Assembly (NCBI GenBank): GCA_963726295.1
Contig: CAVSBW010000002.1
Location: 496,001 to 560,000, forward strand
Length of the DNA stretch: 64,000 bases
Reading direction: 5' to 3'
From: DASSQJ01 sp963726295
GTDB taxonomy: Bacteria > Actinomycetota > Actinomycetes > Actinomycetales > Dermatophilaceae
Translations under genes and position numbers: made by a program
Notes under the pieces: generated by a model
Told to the model about the DNA's origin: nothing
Database searches by the model: none
Seen by the model: the letters and a program-made list of their open reading frames with translations, nothing else
Shown: one piece after another, positions 36,144-45,385 of the stretch
Layout: every line of letters begins with the position of its first letter
Numbering within the stretch: position 1 is the stretch's first letter

Positions 36144-36764
36144 TCAGGAGGAACGTGGGGCGTGCACCCGTTGCTGGGCGTCGAGCAGCCCGAGGGTCAC
36201 GAGCTCCTCGACGGCGTCCGCGGCGTCGCCCACGACGAAGGGCAGCTCCTTGTGCTCGGCGGGCGAGAAGTCGCGCAGCACGTAGTCCGCGGGGTCCATC
36301 CGGCCGGGGGGCCGGCCGATGCCGACGCGGACGCGCAGGTAGTCGCGGGTGCCCAGCGCCGAGCTGACCGACCGCAGCCCGTTGTGGCCGCCTTCCCCGC
36401 CGCCCCGCTTGAGCCGCACCACCCCGGGGTCGAGGTCGAGCTCGTCGTGAAGGACGACGAGGCGCTCCGGGGGCACGGAGAAGAACGACAGCAGGGCCTT
36501 GACCGGCCCTCCTGACTCGTTCATGTACGAGCTCGGAACGGCGACGACGGCCGGAGGCCCGGGAACCCCACCGGGGCCGGTGCCGATGCGCACCTGGGCG
36601 GCGCTCGCACGGGCCTTGTGCGTGCGCAGCGAGGCCCCGGCGCGGGCCGCGAGCTCGTCGACGACCATGGCGCCCACGTTGTGGCGCGTGCCCGCGTAGC
36701 GCGGGCCTGGGTTGCCGAGCCCGACGACGAGCCACGGCGCGGTGTCGGTCACGGCGTCGATCAT
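36144..36764 (-). CDS. pth: Peptidyl-tRNA hydrolase
   Basis: A 206-residue enzyme that releases peptides from prematurely dropped peptidyl-tRNA. Family motifs: WLVVGLGNPGPRYAGTRHNVGAM with the catalytic His in TRHNVG, PSSYMNESGGPVK, LHDELDLDPGVVRLKRGGGEGGHNGLRS and RVRVGIGRPPGR. ATG 36764 has a weak ribosome site; a GTG 12 nt downstream (VTDTAPW) is an alternative. It lies behind rplY, as in mycobacteria, but a terminator separates them. Confidence 0.95.
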   Translation of the reverse strand: MIDAVTDTAPWLVVGLGNPGPRYAGTRHNVGAMVVDELAARAGASLRTHKARASAAQVRIGTGPGGVPGPPAVVAVPSSYMNESGGPVKALLSFFSVPPERLVVLHDELDLDPGVVRLKRGGGEGGHNGLRSVSSALGTRDYLRVRVGIGRPPGRMDPADYVLRDFSPAEHKELPFVVGDAADAVEELVTLGLLDAQQRVHAPRSS

Positions 36765-36785
36765 GCCAAAGGTCGTGGGGACGGC

Positions 36786-36820
36786 GACGGGGCCCGGTGC
36801 GTGCCGGACCGGGCCCCGTC
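36786..36820 (-). terminator. 12-bp hairpin between rplY and pth
   Basis: GACGGGGCCCGG (36786-36797) pairs perfectly with CCGGGCCCCGTC (36809-36820), with an 11-nt loop. It lies 15 bp beyond the rplY stop, so it probably ends or attenuates the rplY transcript before pth. Confidence 0.75.
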
Positions 36821-36834
36821 GGTGAGCGGGTGGC

Positions 36835-37533
36835 TCAGGACTCGTCGGAGGACTCGCCCTGGCCGTCGCCCGCGGAGGAGTCGCCCTCGGCGGTCTCGGC
36901 GGCGGCGCCCTCGGACTCCTCGTCGGAGTCCTCGCGCTCGATGCCGGCCTCGGCCTCGGCCTCCTCGAGCTCGGCGTCCAGGTCCTCCTGCGACTGCTGC
37001 TGGCTGACGTTGACGACCAGAGCCTCGGCATCGGTGACCAGCGTGGAGCCCTCGGGGAGGGCGACCTCGCCGGCGAGGATGCGGGTACCGACCCCGGCAC
37101 CCTCGACGGACACCGTGACCCACTCGGGGATGGCGGTGGCGTCGACCTCGACGAGGAGGCTCGAGTGGTCCATCGTCACGACGGTCTCGGGAGCGGCCTC
37201 GCCCTCGAGGTGGACCCCGACCTCGACGGTGACCTTCTCGCCCTTGCGCACGACGACGAGGTCGACGTGCTCGATGACGGGACGGATCGGGTCGCGCTGG
37301 ACGTCCTTGGCGAGCGCCATGTGCTCCTCGCCGTCGATGACGAGCGTGAGGAGGGCGTTGGTGTGCTTCAGCGCGAGCATCGCCTCGTGGCCGGGCAGGG
37401 TGATGTGCACGGGGTCGGTGCCGTGGCCGTACATGACGGCGGGGATCTTGTCGGCGCGGCGGATCTTGCGCGCTGCGCCCTTGCCGAACTGGGTGCGCGG
37501 CTCGACGACGAGCCGGTTGACCTCGGTGGACAC
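36835..37533 (-). CDS. rplY: 50S ribosomal protein L25/general stress protein Ctc
   Basis: A 232-residue long-form L25 (TL5/Ctc). The N-terminal 5S rRNA-binding domain (about 1-95, EPRTQFGKGAARKIRRADKIPAVMYG) is followed by the C-terminal beta domain and a highly acidic Glu/Ser/Asp tail. GTG 37533 (VSTEVNRL) has AGGAG five bases upstream. Expression probably comes from TAGACT at 37740-37745, giving a leader near 200 nt. Confidence 0.95.
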   Translation of the reverse strand: MSTEVNRLVVEPRTQFGKGAARKIRRADKIPAVMYGHGTDPVHITLPGHEAMLALKHTNALLTLVIDGEEHMALAKDVQRDPIRPVIEHVDLVVVRKGEKVTVEVGVHLEGEAAPETVVTMDHSSLLVEVDATAIPEWVTVSVEGAGVGTRILAGEVALPEGSTLVTDAEALVVNVSQQQSQEDLDAELEEAEAEAGIEREDSDEESEGAAAETAEGDSSAGDGQGESSDES

Positions 37534-37745
37534 GGGAACTCCTGGGGATCTGGGGGAAACGGACGGATGGGGTCGGTCCTCGACGCGGGACGCGGCACCG
37601 AACCGGCGCGCGAACGGCCCACGGGGCCCCAGGGGGCTCGCGTGCCGCCAGCGTCGATCACGGATGTGTCGCGGTGTGCTCACCGCGCGCAGCGGACACC
37701 TTCGTCCGGTGCGACGTCCCTCGCCGAGGCAACCACCCGAGTCTA
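37534..37745 (-). promoter_or_regulatory. Long rplY leader with promoter
   Basis: The minus-strand -10 TAGACT is at 37740-37745, with a weak -35-like TTCCAC about 18 nt upstream. The about 200-nt leader holds no gene and has GC-rich inverted segments (for example CACCGCG/CGCGGTG near 37680). It could carry autoregulation by L25, but no specific motif is recognised. Confidence 0.4.
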
Positions 37746-37836
37746 GGGGACCGGTCCGGCATCGTGGAAATCGGCGTCGCCGGGCCCGTGGAGGCTCGGC
37801 GGGTGCGGGCCGACCGTGGGCGGACGCGGACGGACC

Positions 37837-38829
37837 TCAGGGGCCGCCCAGCGGTTCCAGGGCCCGGTCCTCGCCGGTCACCGCCGGGGTCGACGGAGGC
37901 ACGTGGCGCTCCTCGCGGGACCGCTCCCCCAGCCGGACCGCGACGATGCCGGCGAGGATGACCGCTCCGCCCACGAGCTGCCACGGACCGGGCAGCTCGC
38001 CGAGCACGAGCCAGGCGAAGAGCACCGCGAAGAGCACCTCGGTGAGCCCGACGAACGAGGCCAGCGTGGAGCCGAGGTTGCGGGCGCCGACCACCCCGAG
38101 GACGTAGGCCACGACGGCAGCGACGACGACGAGCTCGACGAGCGCGAGCCAGGCAGGCACCTCGGCGGAGGCCACCGCGACGTGACCGGCGCCGGTGTGC
38201 ATCGGGATGATTCCGGTGGCCCCGAGAAGGGCGAGGGCCGACCCGCCCGCGGTGAGCCCGAGGGCGGCGAAGGAGACCGGCGGCAGCGTCGTGGGGCGAG
38301 CCGCGAGCACGTAGTGCCCGGCGAGGCCCATGGCGGCGAGCAGGGCCCAGGCGACCCCGACGAGGTCCGGGGTGGTCTGGCCGGTGATGTCGAGGACGAG
38401 GACGAGACCGGTGACCGCGAGGAGGATGCCCACCCCGGTCAGGCGGTGGGGCGCCCTGCGGGTGAGGAACCAGACCCAGAGGACCACGAGGACGATGCCG
38501 AGGTACTCGATGAGCAGGGCCACACCTACGGTGAGCCGTTCGATGGCCTGGAAGTACCCGAGCTGTGCGGCGGCGACGGCGAGGAGGCCGTAGGAACCGG
38601 CGAGCGGGATCTCGCGCACCAGGGCCCGCAGGTCGTGCCGAGCCCTCCACAGCGCCACCGGCAGCAGCAGGGCCGCGGCACCGACGATGCGGATGAGCAC
38701 CACCGCCCCGGGGGTCCACCCCGCCTCAATGAGCGCCTTCGCGAACGGACCCGACGTGCCGAACGCCGCACTCGACAGGAGCAGGGCGAAGAGCCCCGTC
38801 CCGAGGTGCCTGCGCACGGTGTCGACCAT
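37837..38829 (-). CDS. EamA/DMT-family transporter
   Basis: A 330-residue protein with ten predicted transmembrane helices in two EamA repeats (FALLLSSAAFGTSGPFAKALIEAG... and ...WALLAAMGLAGHYVLAARPT, ending VLFAWLVLGELPGPWQLVGGAVILAGI). Members export amino acids or other metabolites (RhtA-like); substrate unknown. ATG 38829 has GGAGGGAGG upstream. It diverges from the CGNR protein across a lower-GC region, suggesting co-regulation. Confidence 0.9.
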   Translation of the reverse strand: MVDTVRRHLGTGLFALLLSSAAFGTSGPFAKALIEAGWTPGAVVLIRIVGAAALLLPVALWRARHDLRALVREIPLAGSYGLLAVAAAQLGYFQAIERLTVGVALLIEYLGIVLVVLWVWFLTRRAPHRLTGVGILLAVTGLVLVLDITGQTTPDLVGVAWALLAAMGLAGHYVLAARPTTLPPVSFAALGLTAGGSALALLGATGIIPMHTGAGHVAVASAEVPAWLALVELVVVAAVVAYVLGVVGARNLGSTLASFVGLTEVLFAVLFAWLVLGELPGPWQLVGGAVILAGIVAVRLGERSREERHVPPSTPAVTGEDRALEPLGGP

Positions 38830-38948
38830 GGTTGAACCTCCCTCCGGCGCCTCCCCCACCCCGCTGCGGCCCGTCGCCACCGGCGCGTGTAAGGAGTCAT
38901 TTGTTAGATTGGTCGTGACACTACTGGCCACCCCTGTCAGGAGTCAAC

Positions 38949-39503
38949 TTGATCTTCACCCATGACACCGACCTCAACCTGCGCCATGCCGCAGCGCTGG
39001 TGAACACCGCCCCCGGGCACGGCTCGAGCAGTGCGGAGGACCTGCCCGACGTCGCGGCCGTGCTCGAGTGGATGGACCGGTGGGGCTGGACCGGCAGCCG
39101 CCCGGCCTCCGAGGCCGAGGTCGCCCAGCTGCATCGGGTCCGGGCCCGCGTGGAGCGGCTCTGGCGGGCCCCGCTCGAGGAGCAGGTGGCAGAGGTCAAC
39201 GCCCTGCTGGCGGCGGGCCGCGCCGTGCCGCGGCTGGTCGAGCACGACGGGCAGGGCTGGCACATCCACGCCACCGACGACGACGCGCCGCTGGCGGAGC
39301 GGTTCGCGGTGGAGGTGGCGATGGGGCTGGTCGACGTCATCCGCGCCGGCGAGCGCGACCGGCTCAGCGTGTGCAGCGCCGACGACTGCGACGACGTCTA
39401 CGTCGACCTCTCGCGCAACCGCTCGCGCAAGTTCTGCGACGGCACCTGCGGGACCCGGGCGAACGTCGCCGCCTACCGTGCGCGCCGGGCCGCCGGCGCC
39501 TGA
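38949..39503 (+). CDS. CGNR zinc-finger (ABATE domain) regulator-like protein
   Basis: A 184-residue protein starting at TTG 38949 with AGGAG five bases upstream. The N-terminal ABATE region (about 5-135, DTDLNLRHAAALVNTAPGH) is followed by a four-Cys finger (SVCSADDCDDVYVDLSRN...KFCDGTCGTRANVAAYRAR). The usual CGNR tetrapeptide is CGTR here. ABATE/CGNR proteins are predicted stress-linked transcription factors. It may regulate the divergent transporter (inference). Confidence 0.87.
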   Translation: MIFTHDTDLNLRHAAALVNTAPGHGSSSAEDLPDVAAVLEWMDRWGWTGSRPASEAEVAQLHRVRARVERLWRAPLEEQVAEVNALLAAGRAVPRLVEHDGQGWHIHATDDDAPLAERFAVEVAMGLVDVIRAGERDRLSVCSADDCDDVYVDLSRNRSRKFCDGTCGTRANVAAYRARRAAGA

Positions 39504-39515
39504 CCGCCTCGAGAC

Positions 39516-40520
39516 TCAGGAGGCGGTGCCTCCGAAGAGGCTGGTGACCGAGCCGTCCTGGAAGACCTCCTTGACCGCGGCACTGATGAGCGGCGCGATC
39601 GAGAGCGTCGTGAGGCAGTCGATGTCCTTCTCCGGCGAGATCGGCAGGGTGTTGGTGACGATGACCTCGCGGGCCGCGCACGCGGTGAGCCGGTCGACCG
39701 CGGGCTCGGAGAGGATCGCGTGCGTCGCGGCGATGACGACGTCCTTGGCGCCGGCCTCGATGAGCGCGTCTGCGGCCTTGGTGATGGTCCCGGCGGTGTC
39801 GATCATGTCGTCGACGAGGATGCAGACCCGTCCCTCGACGTCACCGACGACCCGGTTGGCCACCATCTCGTTCGGACGGTTGATGTCGCGGGTCTTGTGG
39901 ATGAAGGCCAGCGGCACCCCACCGAGGCGCTTCGACCACTGCTCGGCCACCTTGATGCGGCCGGCGTCCGGGGAGACGACGGCGAGGTACTCGTCGCCGT
40001 ACTTCTGGGCCACGTACTCCGAGAGCACCGGGATGGCCATGAGATGGTCGACCGGGCCGTCGAAGAACCCCTGGATCTGGTCGGTGTGGAGGTCGACGCA
40101 GATGAGCCGGTCGGCCCCTGCGGTCTTGAACATGTCGGCCATGAGACGAGCGCTGATCGGCTCGCGTCCGCGGTGCTTCTTGTCCTGACGGGCGTAGCCG
40201 TAGAACGGCATGACCACGGTGATCCGCTTCGCGCTGGCCCGCTTCAACGCGTCGACCATGAGCAGGTGCTCCATGATGTTCTCGTTGATTGGGCTCGTGT
40301 GGCTCTGGATGACGAACGCGTCGGAGCCGCGTACCGACTCCTCGAACCGCACGTAGATCTCGCCGTTCGCGAAGTCGTAGGCGCTGGTCGGCACCAGCTC
40401 GGTGCCCAGCTGCGCGGCGACCTCCTGGGCCAGCTCCGGGTTGGCTCGCCCGGAGAACACCATCATCTGCTTCTTCGGCCGCTTCCGGATGTTCGCGGAC
40501 GGGGGTCGGTTGCTGCTCAC
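39516..40520 (-). CDS. prs: Ribose-phosphate pyrophosphokinase
   Basis: A 334-residue enzyme making PRPP from ribose 5-phosphate and ATP. Seen: FSGRANPELAQEVA, the ATP-site flexible loop YGYARQDKKHRGREPISARL, VDLHTDQIQGFFD and the PRPP-binding motif CILVDDMIDTAGTI. GTG 40520 overlaps the glmU stop (GTGA), the conserved glmU-prs pair (Rv1018c-Rv1017c). Confidence 0.97.
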   Translation of the reverse strand: MSSNRPPSANIRKRPKKQMMVFSGRANPELAQEVAAQLGTELVPTSAYDFANGEIYVRFEESVRGSDAFVIQSHTSPINENIMEHLLMVDALKRASAKRITVVMPFYGYARQDKKHRGREPISARLMADMFKTAGADRLICVDLHTDQIQGFFDGPVDHLMAIPVLSEYVAQKYGDEYLAVVSPDAGRIKVAEQWSKRLGGVPLAFIHKTRDINRPNEMVANRVVGDVEGRVCILVDDMIDTAGTITKAADALIEAGAKDVVIAATHAILSEPAVDRLTACAAREVIVTNTLPISPEKDIDCLTTLSIAPLISAAVKEVFQDGSVTSLFGGTAS

Positions 40521-42004
40521 CGGTGGTCGCCCTCCGCCGCCGCGCCCTGGTCGTCGGGAGGCACTGCCCCGGTGGCTCGCTGCCTGGCCTCAGCGGCCGC
40601 GGCGGCGGTGGCCGTGCCCGCCCGGGCCCGCTCCACCCAGCCGTCGACGTTGCGCTGGCGCCCCCGGGCCACGGCGATCTGGCCGGGCTCGACGTCGGCG
40701 GTGAGCGCCGTGCCCGCTGCGACGTAGGCACCGTCGGCGATGTCGACGGGGCTCACGATGACGGTGGACGAGCCGACGAAGGAGTGGCTGCCGACGGTGG
40801 AGTGGTGCTTGGCGACGCCGTCGTAGTTGGCGAAGATCGTGCCGGCGCCGATGTTGGCGCCCTCGCCGATGGTGACGTCGCCCGCGTAGGTGAGGTGCGG
40901 GACCTTGGCGCCGTCGCGGATGTCGGCGTTCTTGGTCTCGACGAAGCCGCCGATCTTCCCCCTCGCCCCGAGCCGGGTGCCGGGTCGGAGGTAGGAGTAC
41001 GGACCGACGGTGGCGCCCGGCCCCACGACCGCGAGCCTCGCCACGGCGCGCTGCACCTCAGCGCCGTCGCCCACCTCAGTGTCGGTGAGCGTGACCTCCG
41101 GGCCGATGACGGCCTCGGAGCCGATGCTCGTGGCACCGAGGAGCTGGGTGCCGGGAAGCAGTGTGGTGTCGCGCCCTATCGACACGTCGACGTCGATCCA
41201 CGTCGTCGCGGGGTCGACGATCGTGACTCCGGCCCGCATGTGCCGCTCGCACACCCGGCGGTTCAGCTCCCTGCCCAGCGCGGCCAGCTGCACCCGGTCG
41301 TTGACCCCCTCGGTCTCCAGGGCGTCGTCCACGACGTGGGCGCGCACCTCCTGGTCGTGGCCGCGCGCGATGGCGACGACGTCGGTGAGGTACTTCTCGC
41401 CCTGGGCGTTGTCGGTGCCGACCTCGGCCAGCGCCGTGCGCAGCAGGGCGGCGTCGAACGCGTAGATGCCGGAGTTGATCTCGGTGATCGCGAGCTCGTC
41501 GGCCGAGGCGTCCTTCTGCTCGACCACGCGCTCGACGCGGCCGGCGGGGTCGCGGACCACCCGTCCGTAGCCCGTCGGATCGGCCAGGTCGGCGGTGATG
41601 ATCGAGACGGCGCTGCCGGCGGCCTCGTGCTCGGCGACCAGGGCCACGAGGGTCTCGCCCGTGAGGAGGGGCACGTCGCCGTACGTCACCAGCACGGTGC
41701 CCGTGAGGTCGGCGGGCAGTGCGTCGAGCCCGCACTCCACCGCCCGGCCGGTGCCCTTCACCTCGTCCTGGTCGGCGATCACGAGTCCGTCGTCGAAGGC
41801 GGTGCAGAACTCGACGACACGGTCGCGCTCGTGCCGCACGACGACCTCGACGTACTCGGCCCCGGTGCGCCGGGCGGCCCGGACGGCGTGCCCGAGGAGG
41901 GTCGTGCCGCCGATGTGGTGGAGGACCTTGGGGGTCGCTGACTTCATCCGGGTGCCCTCGCCAGCAGCGAGGACGATGACGGCGGCAGGCCGTGAGGTGC
42001 TCAC
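40517..42004 (-). CDS. glmU: Bifunctional GlmU (uridyltransferase/acetyltransferase)
   Basis: A 495-residue enzyme that makes UDP-GlcNAc for peptidoglycan. The N-terminal pyrophosphorylase has VIVLAAGEGTRMKSATPKVLH and TYGDVPLL. The C-terminal left-handed beta-helix acetyltransferase has hexapeptide repeats and YSYLRPGTRLG, GFVETKNADI, AGTIFANYDGVAKHHS. GTG 42004 has GGAG upstream. The tail is Ala-rich, as in mycobacterial GlmU. Confidence 0.97.
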   Translation of the reverse strand: MSTSRPAAVIVLAAGEGTRMKSATPKVLHHIGGTTLLGHAVRAARRTGAEYVEVVVRHERDRVVEFCTAFDDGLVIADQDEVKGTGRAVECGLDALPADLTGTVLVTYGDVPLLTGETLVALVAEHEAAGSAVSIITADLADPTGYGRVVRDPAGRVERVVEQKDASADELAITEINSGIYAFDAALLRTALAEVGTDNAQGEKYLTDVVAIARGHDQEVRAHVVDDALETEGVNDRVQLAALGRELNRRVCERHMRAGVTIVDPATTWIDVDVSIGRDTTLLPGTQLLGATSIGSEAVIGPEVTLTDTEVGDGAEVQRAVARLAVVGPGATVGPYSYLRPGTRLGARGKIGGFVETKNADIRDGAKVPHLTYAGDVTIGEGANIGAGTIFANYDGVAKHHSTVGSHSFVGSSTVIVSPVDIADGAYVAAGTALTADVEPGQIAVARGRQRNVDGWVERARAGTATAAAAAEARQRATGAVPPDDQGAAAEGDHR

Positions 42005-42154
42005 GCGTGGTGCTCCAAGGGGTCGGGGTGCCACGGGGACGGGAGCAAGGTTACCGCCGCGCGCGGGCCGGCCTCCCGGTCGGGCCCGTCATCCGCGATG
42101 ATGCACACGAGCAGCCGGCCCGACCGTGGTCGCCGGCGAGGACGGAGGACCCCG

Positions 42155-43567
42155 ATGGCCGAGCCCGGCGCAGCAGCGGTCGCACGATCCCGCAACGGCC
42201 GGACGTTCCGGTACACCGCGCCGACGAGCGTCGTCCTTGCAGCCGGGGACGTCGTCGCCGGCATGCTCGACGACGGTCGCACCGTGCTGGGTCAGGTGGT
42301 GGACCCCGGCGACGAGACCACGGCCGCCGGGGACGGCGAGGGGGTGGTCGTCGGCGCCCTCGACGCCGACGGCCGCTTCGACCGTCGTTCCCGTCCCCCG
42401 TTCTCCGGGCTGGCCATGCACTCGGCGAGCCCCGAGCAGCTGGGCGCGCTGCGCGAGGCCACCGGGGCGCGGACACCCGTCGGCACGTGGCTCACCGGGG
42501 AGACCGCGACCGCCGCCGTGCGGGCCGCGGGGTTCAACCGGCACACCTTCCTCTGCGGCCAGAGCGGCTCGGGCAAGACCTACGCCCTCGGCGTCATCCT
42601 CGAACGGCTCCTCATCGACACCGACCTGCGGATCGCGGTGCTCGACCCCAACGCCGACTTCGTCCACCTCGGGCAGACCCTGCCGGGGGTCGACGCCGAG
42701 GACGCGGCCCGCGTCACCCGACGACCGGTGCGGGTGCTGCGCGGCGACCGCTCCCGCTCGTCGGAGGGCGAGCACTCGCTGCGGATGCGGTTCCGCACGA
42801 TGCCCCGGGCGGCTCAGGCGGCCGTGCTGCAGCTCGACCCGGTACAGGACTCCGAGGAGTACAACGCCTTCGTCCGCTTCATATCGACCGTCGCCACCCC
42901 CGACCTCCACGTGCTCTTCGACGGGCTGCGGAACGGGACCGATGCCGAGCAGCGGCTCGCGCGCCGGATGGAGAACCTCGGGCTCGACCGGTGGGAGGTC
43001 TTCGCACTCACGGACACCTCGGCGGCCGACGTCGTCACGGGGGACGTCGGGGTCACGGTGATGGACCTCGGGGGGTTCGGGTCGCCGGGCGAGCCGGTCG
43101 CCGTCGCCCTGGACCTCCTCGAGGAGCTGTGGACCCGGCGCGAGGAGCGCGTCCCCACGCTCATCGTCGTCGACGAGGCGCACAACCTCGCGGGGGTGGC
43201 CCCGGAGACACCGGCTGAACGCCTCCTGCTCGAGCGGATCATCCGGGTGGCCGCCGAGGGCCGCAAGTACGGTCTGTGGCTGCTGCTCTCCTCGCAGCGG
43301 CCGTCGAAGATCCACCCCCAGGTGCTCTCCCAGTGCGACAACCTCGTCCTCATGCGGATGAACAGCCCCGGCGACGTCGCCGAGCTGGGCCGCGTCTTCG
43401 GGTTCGTGCCGGCGGCGACCCTGGAGGCGTCGACCGGCTTCCTCCAGGGCGAGATGCTGCTCGCCGGGCCGATCGCGCCGCTGCCCATGCTGGCGCGCGT
43501 CCGCCAGCGGCTCACCGTCGAAGGCGGCAGCGACGTCGCCGTGCCCCTCGTGACCGCGCAGCCCTGA
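42155..43567 (+). CDS. HerA-like/VirB4-type ATP-binding protein
   Basis: A 470-residue P-loop ATPase. An N-terminal HAS-barrel-like domain (about 20-75, TSVVLAAGDVVAGMLDDGRTVLGQVVD) precedes the RecA-like domain with Walker A CGQSGSGKTYALGVILE, a partial LDPNADF motif, Walker B TLIVVDEAHNL and LSSQRPSKIHPQVLSQCDNLVLMR. This matches the HerA/DUF853-like DNA-translocase families. No NurA nuclease is adjacent. ATG 42155 has GGAGG six bases upstream. It diverges from glmU and is convergent with the pts operon. Confidence 0.85.
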   Translation: MAEPGAAAVARSRNGRTFRYTAPTSVVLAAGDVVAGMLDDGRTVLGQVVDPGDETTAAGDGEGVVVGALDADGRFDRRSRPPFSGLAMHSASPEQLGALREATGARTPVGTWLTGETATAAVRAAGFNRHTFLCGQSGSGKTYALGVILERLLIDTDLRIAVLDPNADFVHLGQTLPGVDAEDAARVTRRPVRVLRGDRSRSSEGEHSLRMRFRTMPRAAQAAVLQLDPVQDSEEYNAFVRFISTVATPDLHVLFDGLRNGTDAEQRLARRMENLGLDRWEVFALTDTSAADVVTGDVGVTVMDLGGFGSPGEPVAVALDLLEELWTRREERVPTLIVVDEAHNLAGVAPETPAERLLLERIIRVAAEGRKYGLWLLLSSQRPSKIHPQVLSQCDNLVLMRMNSPGDVAELGRVFGFVPAATLEASTGFLQGEMLLAGPIAPLPMLARVRQRLTVEGGSDVAVPLVTAQP

Positions 43568-43599
43568 CGTCCCGGCGCCCAGACGCGGAGACGCCCCGA

Positions 43600-43673
43600 C
43601 GCGGAGTCAGGACCACTCCGTCCACTCAGGAGGTCCCTGCCTCCTGAGCCCGCGGGGTCCTCCTGACTCCGCG
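43600..43673. repeat. Intergenic palindromic repeat, copy 2
   Basis: CGCGGAGTCAGGA (43600-43612) pairs with TCCTGACTCCGCG (43661-43673). A nested hairpin CTCAGGAGG/CCTCCTGAG (43625-43648) sits inside. It shares the outer arms with the element at 15896-15967. Placed between the convergent HerA-like and ptsI genes, it likely terminates both. Confidence 0.85.
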
Positions 43674-43693
43674 ACGTGGCGCGGGACGGGGGG

Positions 43694-45385
43694 TCAGAGG
43701 AGACCGGTCAGCTCGCTGCTCGCCCGCTCGCGCACGGCCTCGAGGGCGGCCGAGGCCGTGAGGGCCGAGCGGGCCACGGCGGCCAGTCCCTGGCATTTCG
43801 CGAGGTCGTGGAGCGAGAGCGCCAGCCGGACCACCGACACCTTGCTCGGCGCCATCGACAGGCTCGACACCCCGAGTCCCACGAGCACCAGCGCGAGCAG
43901 CGGGTCCCCGGCGGACTCGCCGCACACGCCGATCGGCACGCCGGCGCGGCTCGCGCCCTCGCACGCCGCGGCGACGACGTCCAGGACGGCCGGCTGCCAC
44001 GGGTCGAGGAGGTCGGAGAGCTCGCCCTGCATCCGGTCGGCGGCCATCGTGTACTGCGCGAGGTCGTTGGTGCCGAGGCTACCGAAGTCGACCGCTGCGA
44101 GGACGTGCTCCGCGCGCAGGGCGGCACCGGGGACCTCGATCATCACTCCCGCCTTGGGCAGCCCGTTCTCGCGGACCCGCCGCGCGAACCACGCAGCCTC
44201 CTCGACCGTCGCCACCATGGGGGCCATGACGCGGACGTCGGCGCCGGTGTCGCGGGCCGCGATCGCCAGGGCCTCGAGCTGGGTGTCGAGGAGCTCGGGG
44301 CGCTCGGCCGAGAGGCGCAGACCACGGCGCCCGAGCGCCGGGTTCTCCTCCGGACCGAGGTCGGCGAAGGCGAGGGGCTTGTCGGCTCCCGCGTCGAGGG
44401 TCCGCACGACGACGCGGCGCTCGCCGAACGGCGCGAAGACCTTGCGGTAGACGTTCGCCTGGTCCTCGACCGTGGGCGCCTTGTCGGCGGAGAGGAACAC
44501 GAACTCGGTGCGGAAGAGCCCGACGCCCTCGAGGTCCTGGGTCCCGGCCTCCTCGGCGTCCTTGACCCCGCCGATGTTGGCGAGCAGGGCCACGGGGTGG
44601 CCGTCGCGCGTGGCCCCGGGGCCGCGACTCCCGGCGAGCGCTGCGGTACGGCGCTCGCGGCGGCGGGCCTGCTCGGCGACGAGCTCCGGGTCGGGGTCGA
44701 TGGTGACCTCGCCGGTGTCGCCGTCGAGGGCGACGGTCGTTCCCGGCGCGATGGCGGTCGCCGCGGCCACCTGCACCACGGCGGGGATGCCCATCTGCGC
44801 GGCCAGGATCGCGGTGTGGCTGGTGCGTCCCCCGGCCTGGGTGACGATGCCGACGACGAGCGAGCGGTCGAGCGTCGCGGTCTCGGCCGGGGCGAGGTCC
44901 TCGGCGACGATGACGCTCGGCTCGGTGAAGTGGGGCACGCCCGGGGCGGGCACCCCGAGCACGGCCGCCACGGCCCGCGAGCCGACGTCGCGCAGGTCGG
45001 TGACCCGCTCGGCGAAGTAGCCGCCGAGGGCCTCGAACTGCGCCACGTACTCCTCCACCGCACCCGCGATGGCGGTGGCCGGGCCCTTGCCCGCGGCGAG
45101 CTGCTTCCCCGCCGCCTTGAGCAGGCCCTTGTCCCGCGCGATGAGGGCGGTCGCCTTGAGGATCTGCTGGGCCGTGTCGTCGGCGTGCCGGGCGCGGCCC
45201 TCGAGGGCGGCCGCGACGGACTCGAACGCGGCCTTCACCTCGGCCAGGGCGGCCTCGGTGTCGGTGGGCGCCGGCTCGGCCTCCGGGGGCCGGACCGGCG
45301 GTGCGACCTGCACCACCGGCCCGTGCGCCGTGCCGGGGCTGACGCCGATGCCCTGCCTCGTCTCCGTCGCGGCCACCGGACTCAC
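43694..45385 (-). CDS. ptsI: PTS enzyme I (phosphoenolpyruvate-protein phosphotransferase)
   Basis: A 563-residue enzyme that moves phosphate from PEP to HPr. Catalytic His in TQAGGRTSHTAILAAQMGIPAVV, PEP-binding barrel with GVGLFRTEFVFL, GADKPLAF, GSLGTNDLAQYTMAADR and the active-site Cys in GVCGESAGDP. GTG 45385 overlaps the ptsH stop (GTGA). Confidence 0.97.
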   Translation of the reverse strand: MSPVAATETRQGIGVSPGTAHGPVVQVAPPVRPPEAEPAPTDTEAALAEVKAAFESVAAALEGRARHADDTAQQILKATALIARDKGLLKAAGKQLAAGKGPATAIAGAVEEYVAQFEALGGYFAERVTDLRDVGSRAVAAVLGVPAPGVPHFTEPSVIVAEDLAPAETATLDRSLVVGIVTQAGGRTSHTAILAAQMGIPAVVQVAAATAIAPGTTVALDGDTGEVTIDPDPELVAEQARRRERRTAALAGSRGPGATRDGHPVALLANIGGVKDAEEAGTQDLEGVGLFRTEFVFLSADKAPTVEDQANVYRKVFAPFGERRVVVRTLDAGADKPLAFADLGPEENPALGRRGLRLSAERPELLDTQLEALAIAARDTGADVRVMAPMVATVEEAAWFARRVRENGLPKAGVMIEVPGAALRAEHVLAAVDFGSLGTNDLAQYTMAADRMQGELSDLLDPWQPAVLDVVAAACEGASRAGVPIGVCGESAGDPLLALVLVGLGVSSLSMAPSKVSVVRLALSLHDLAKCQGLAAVARSALTASAALEAVRERASSELTGLL

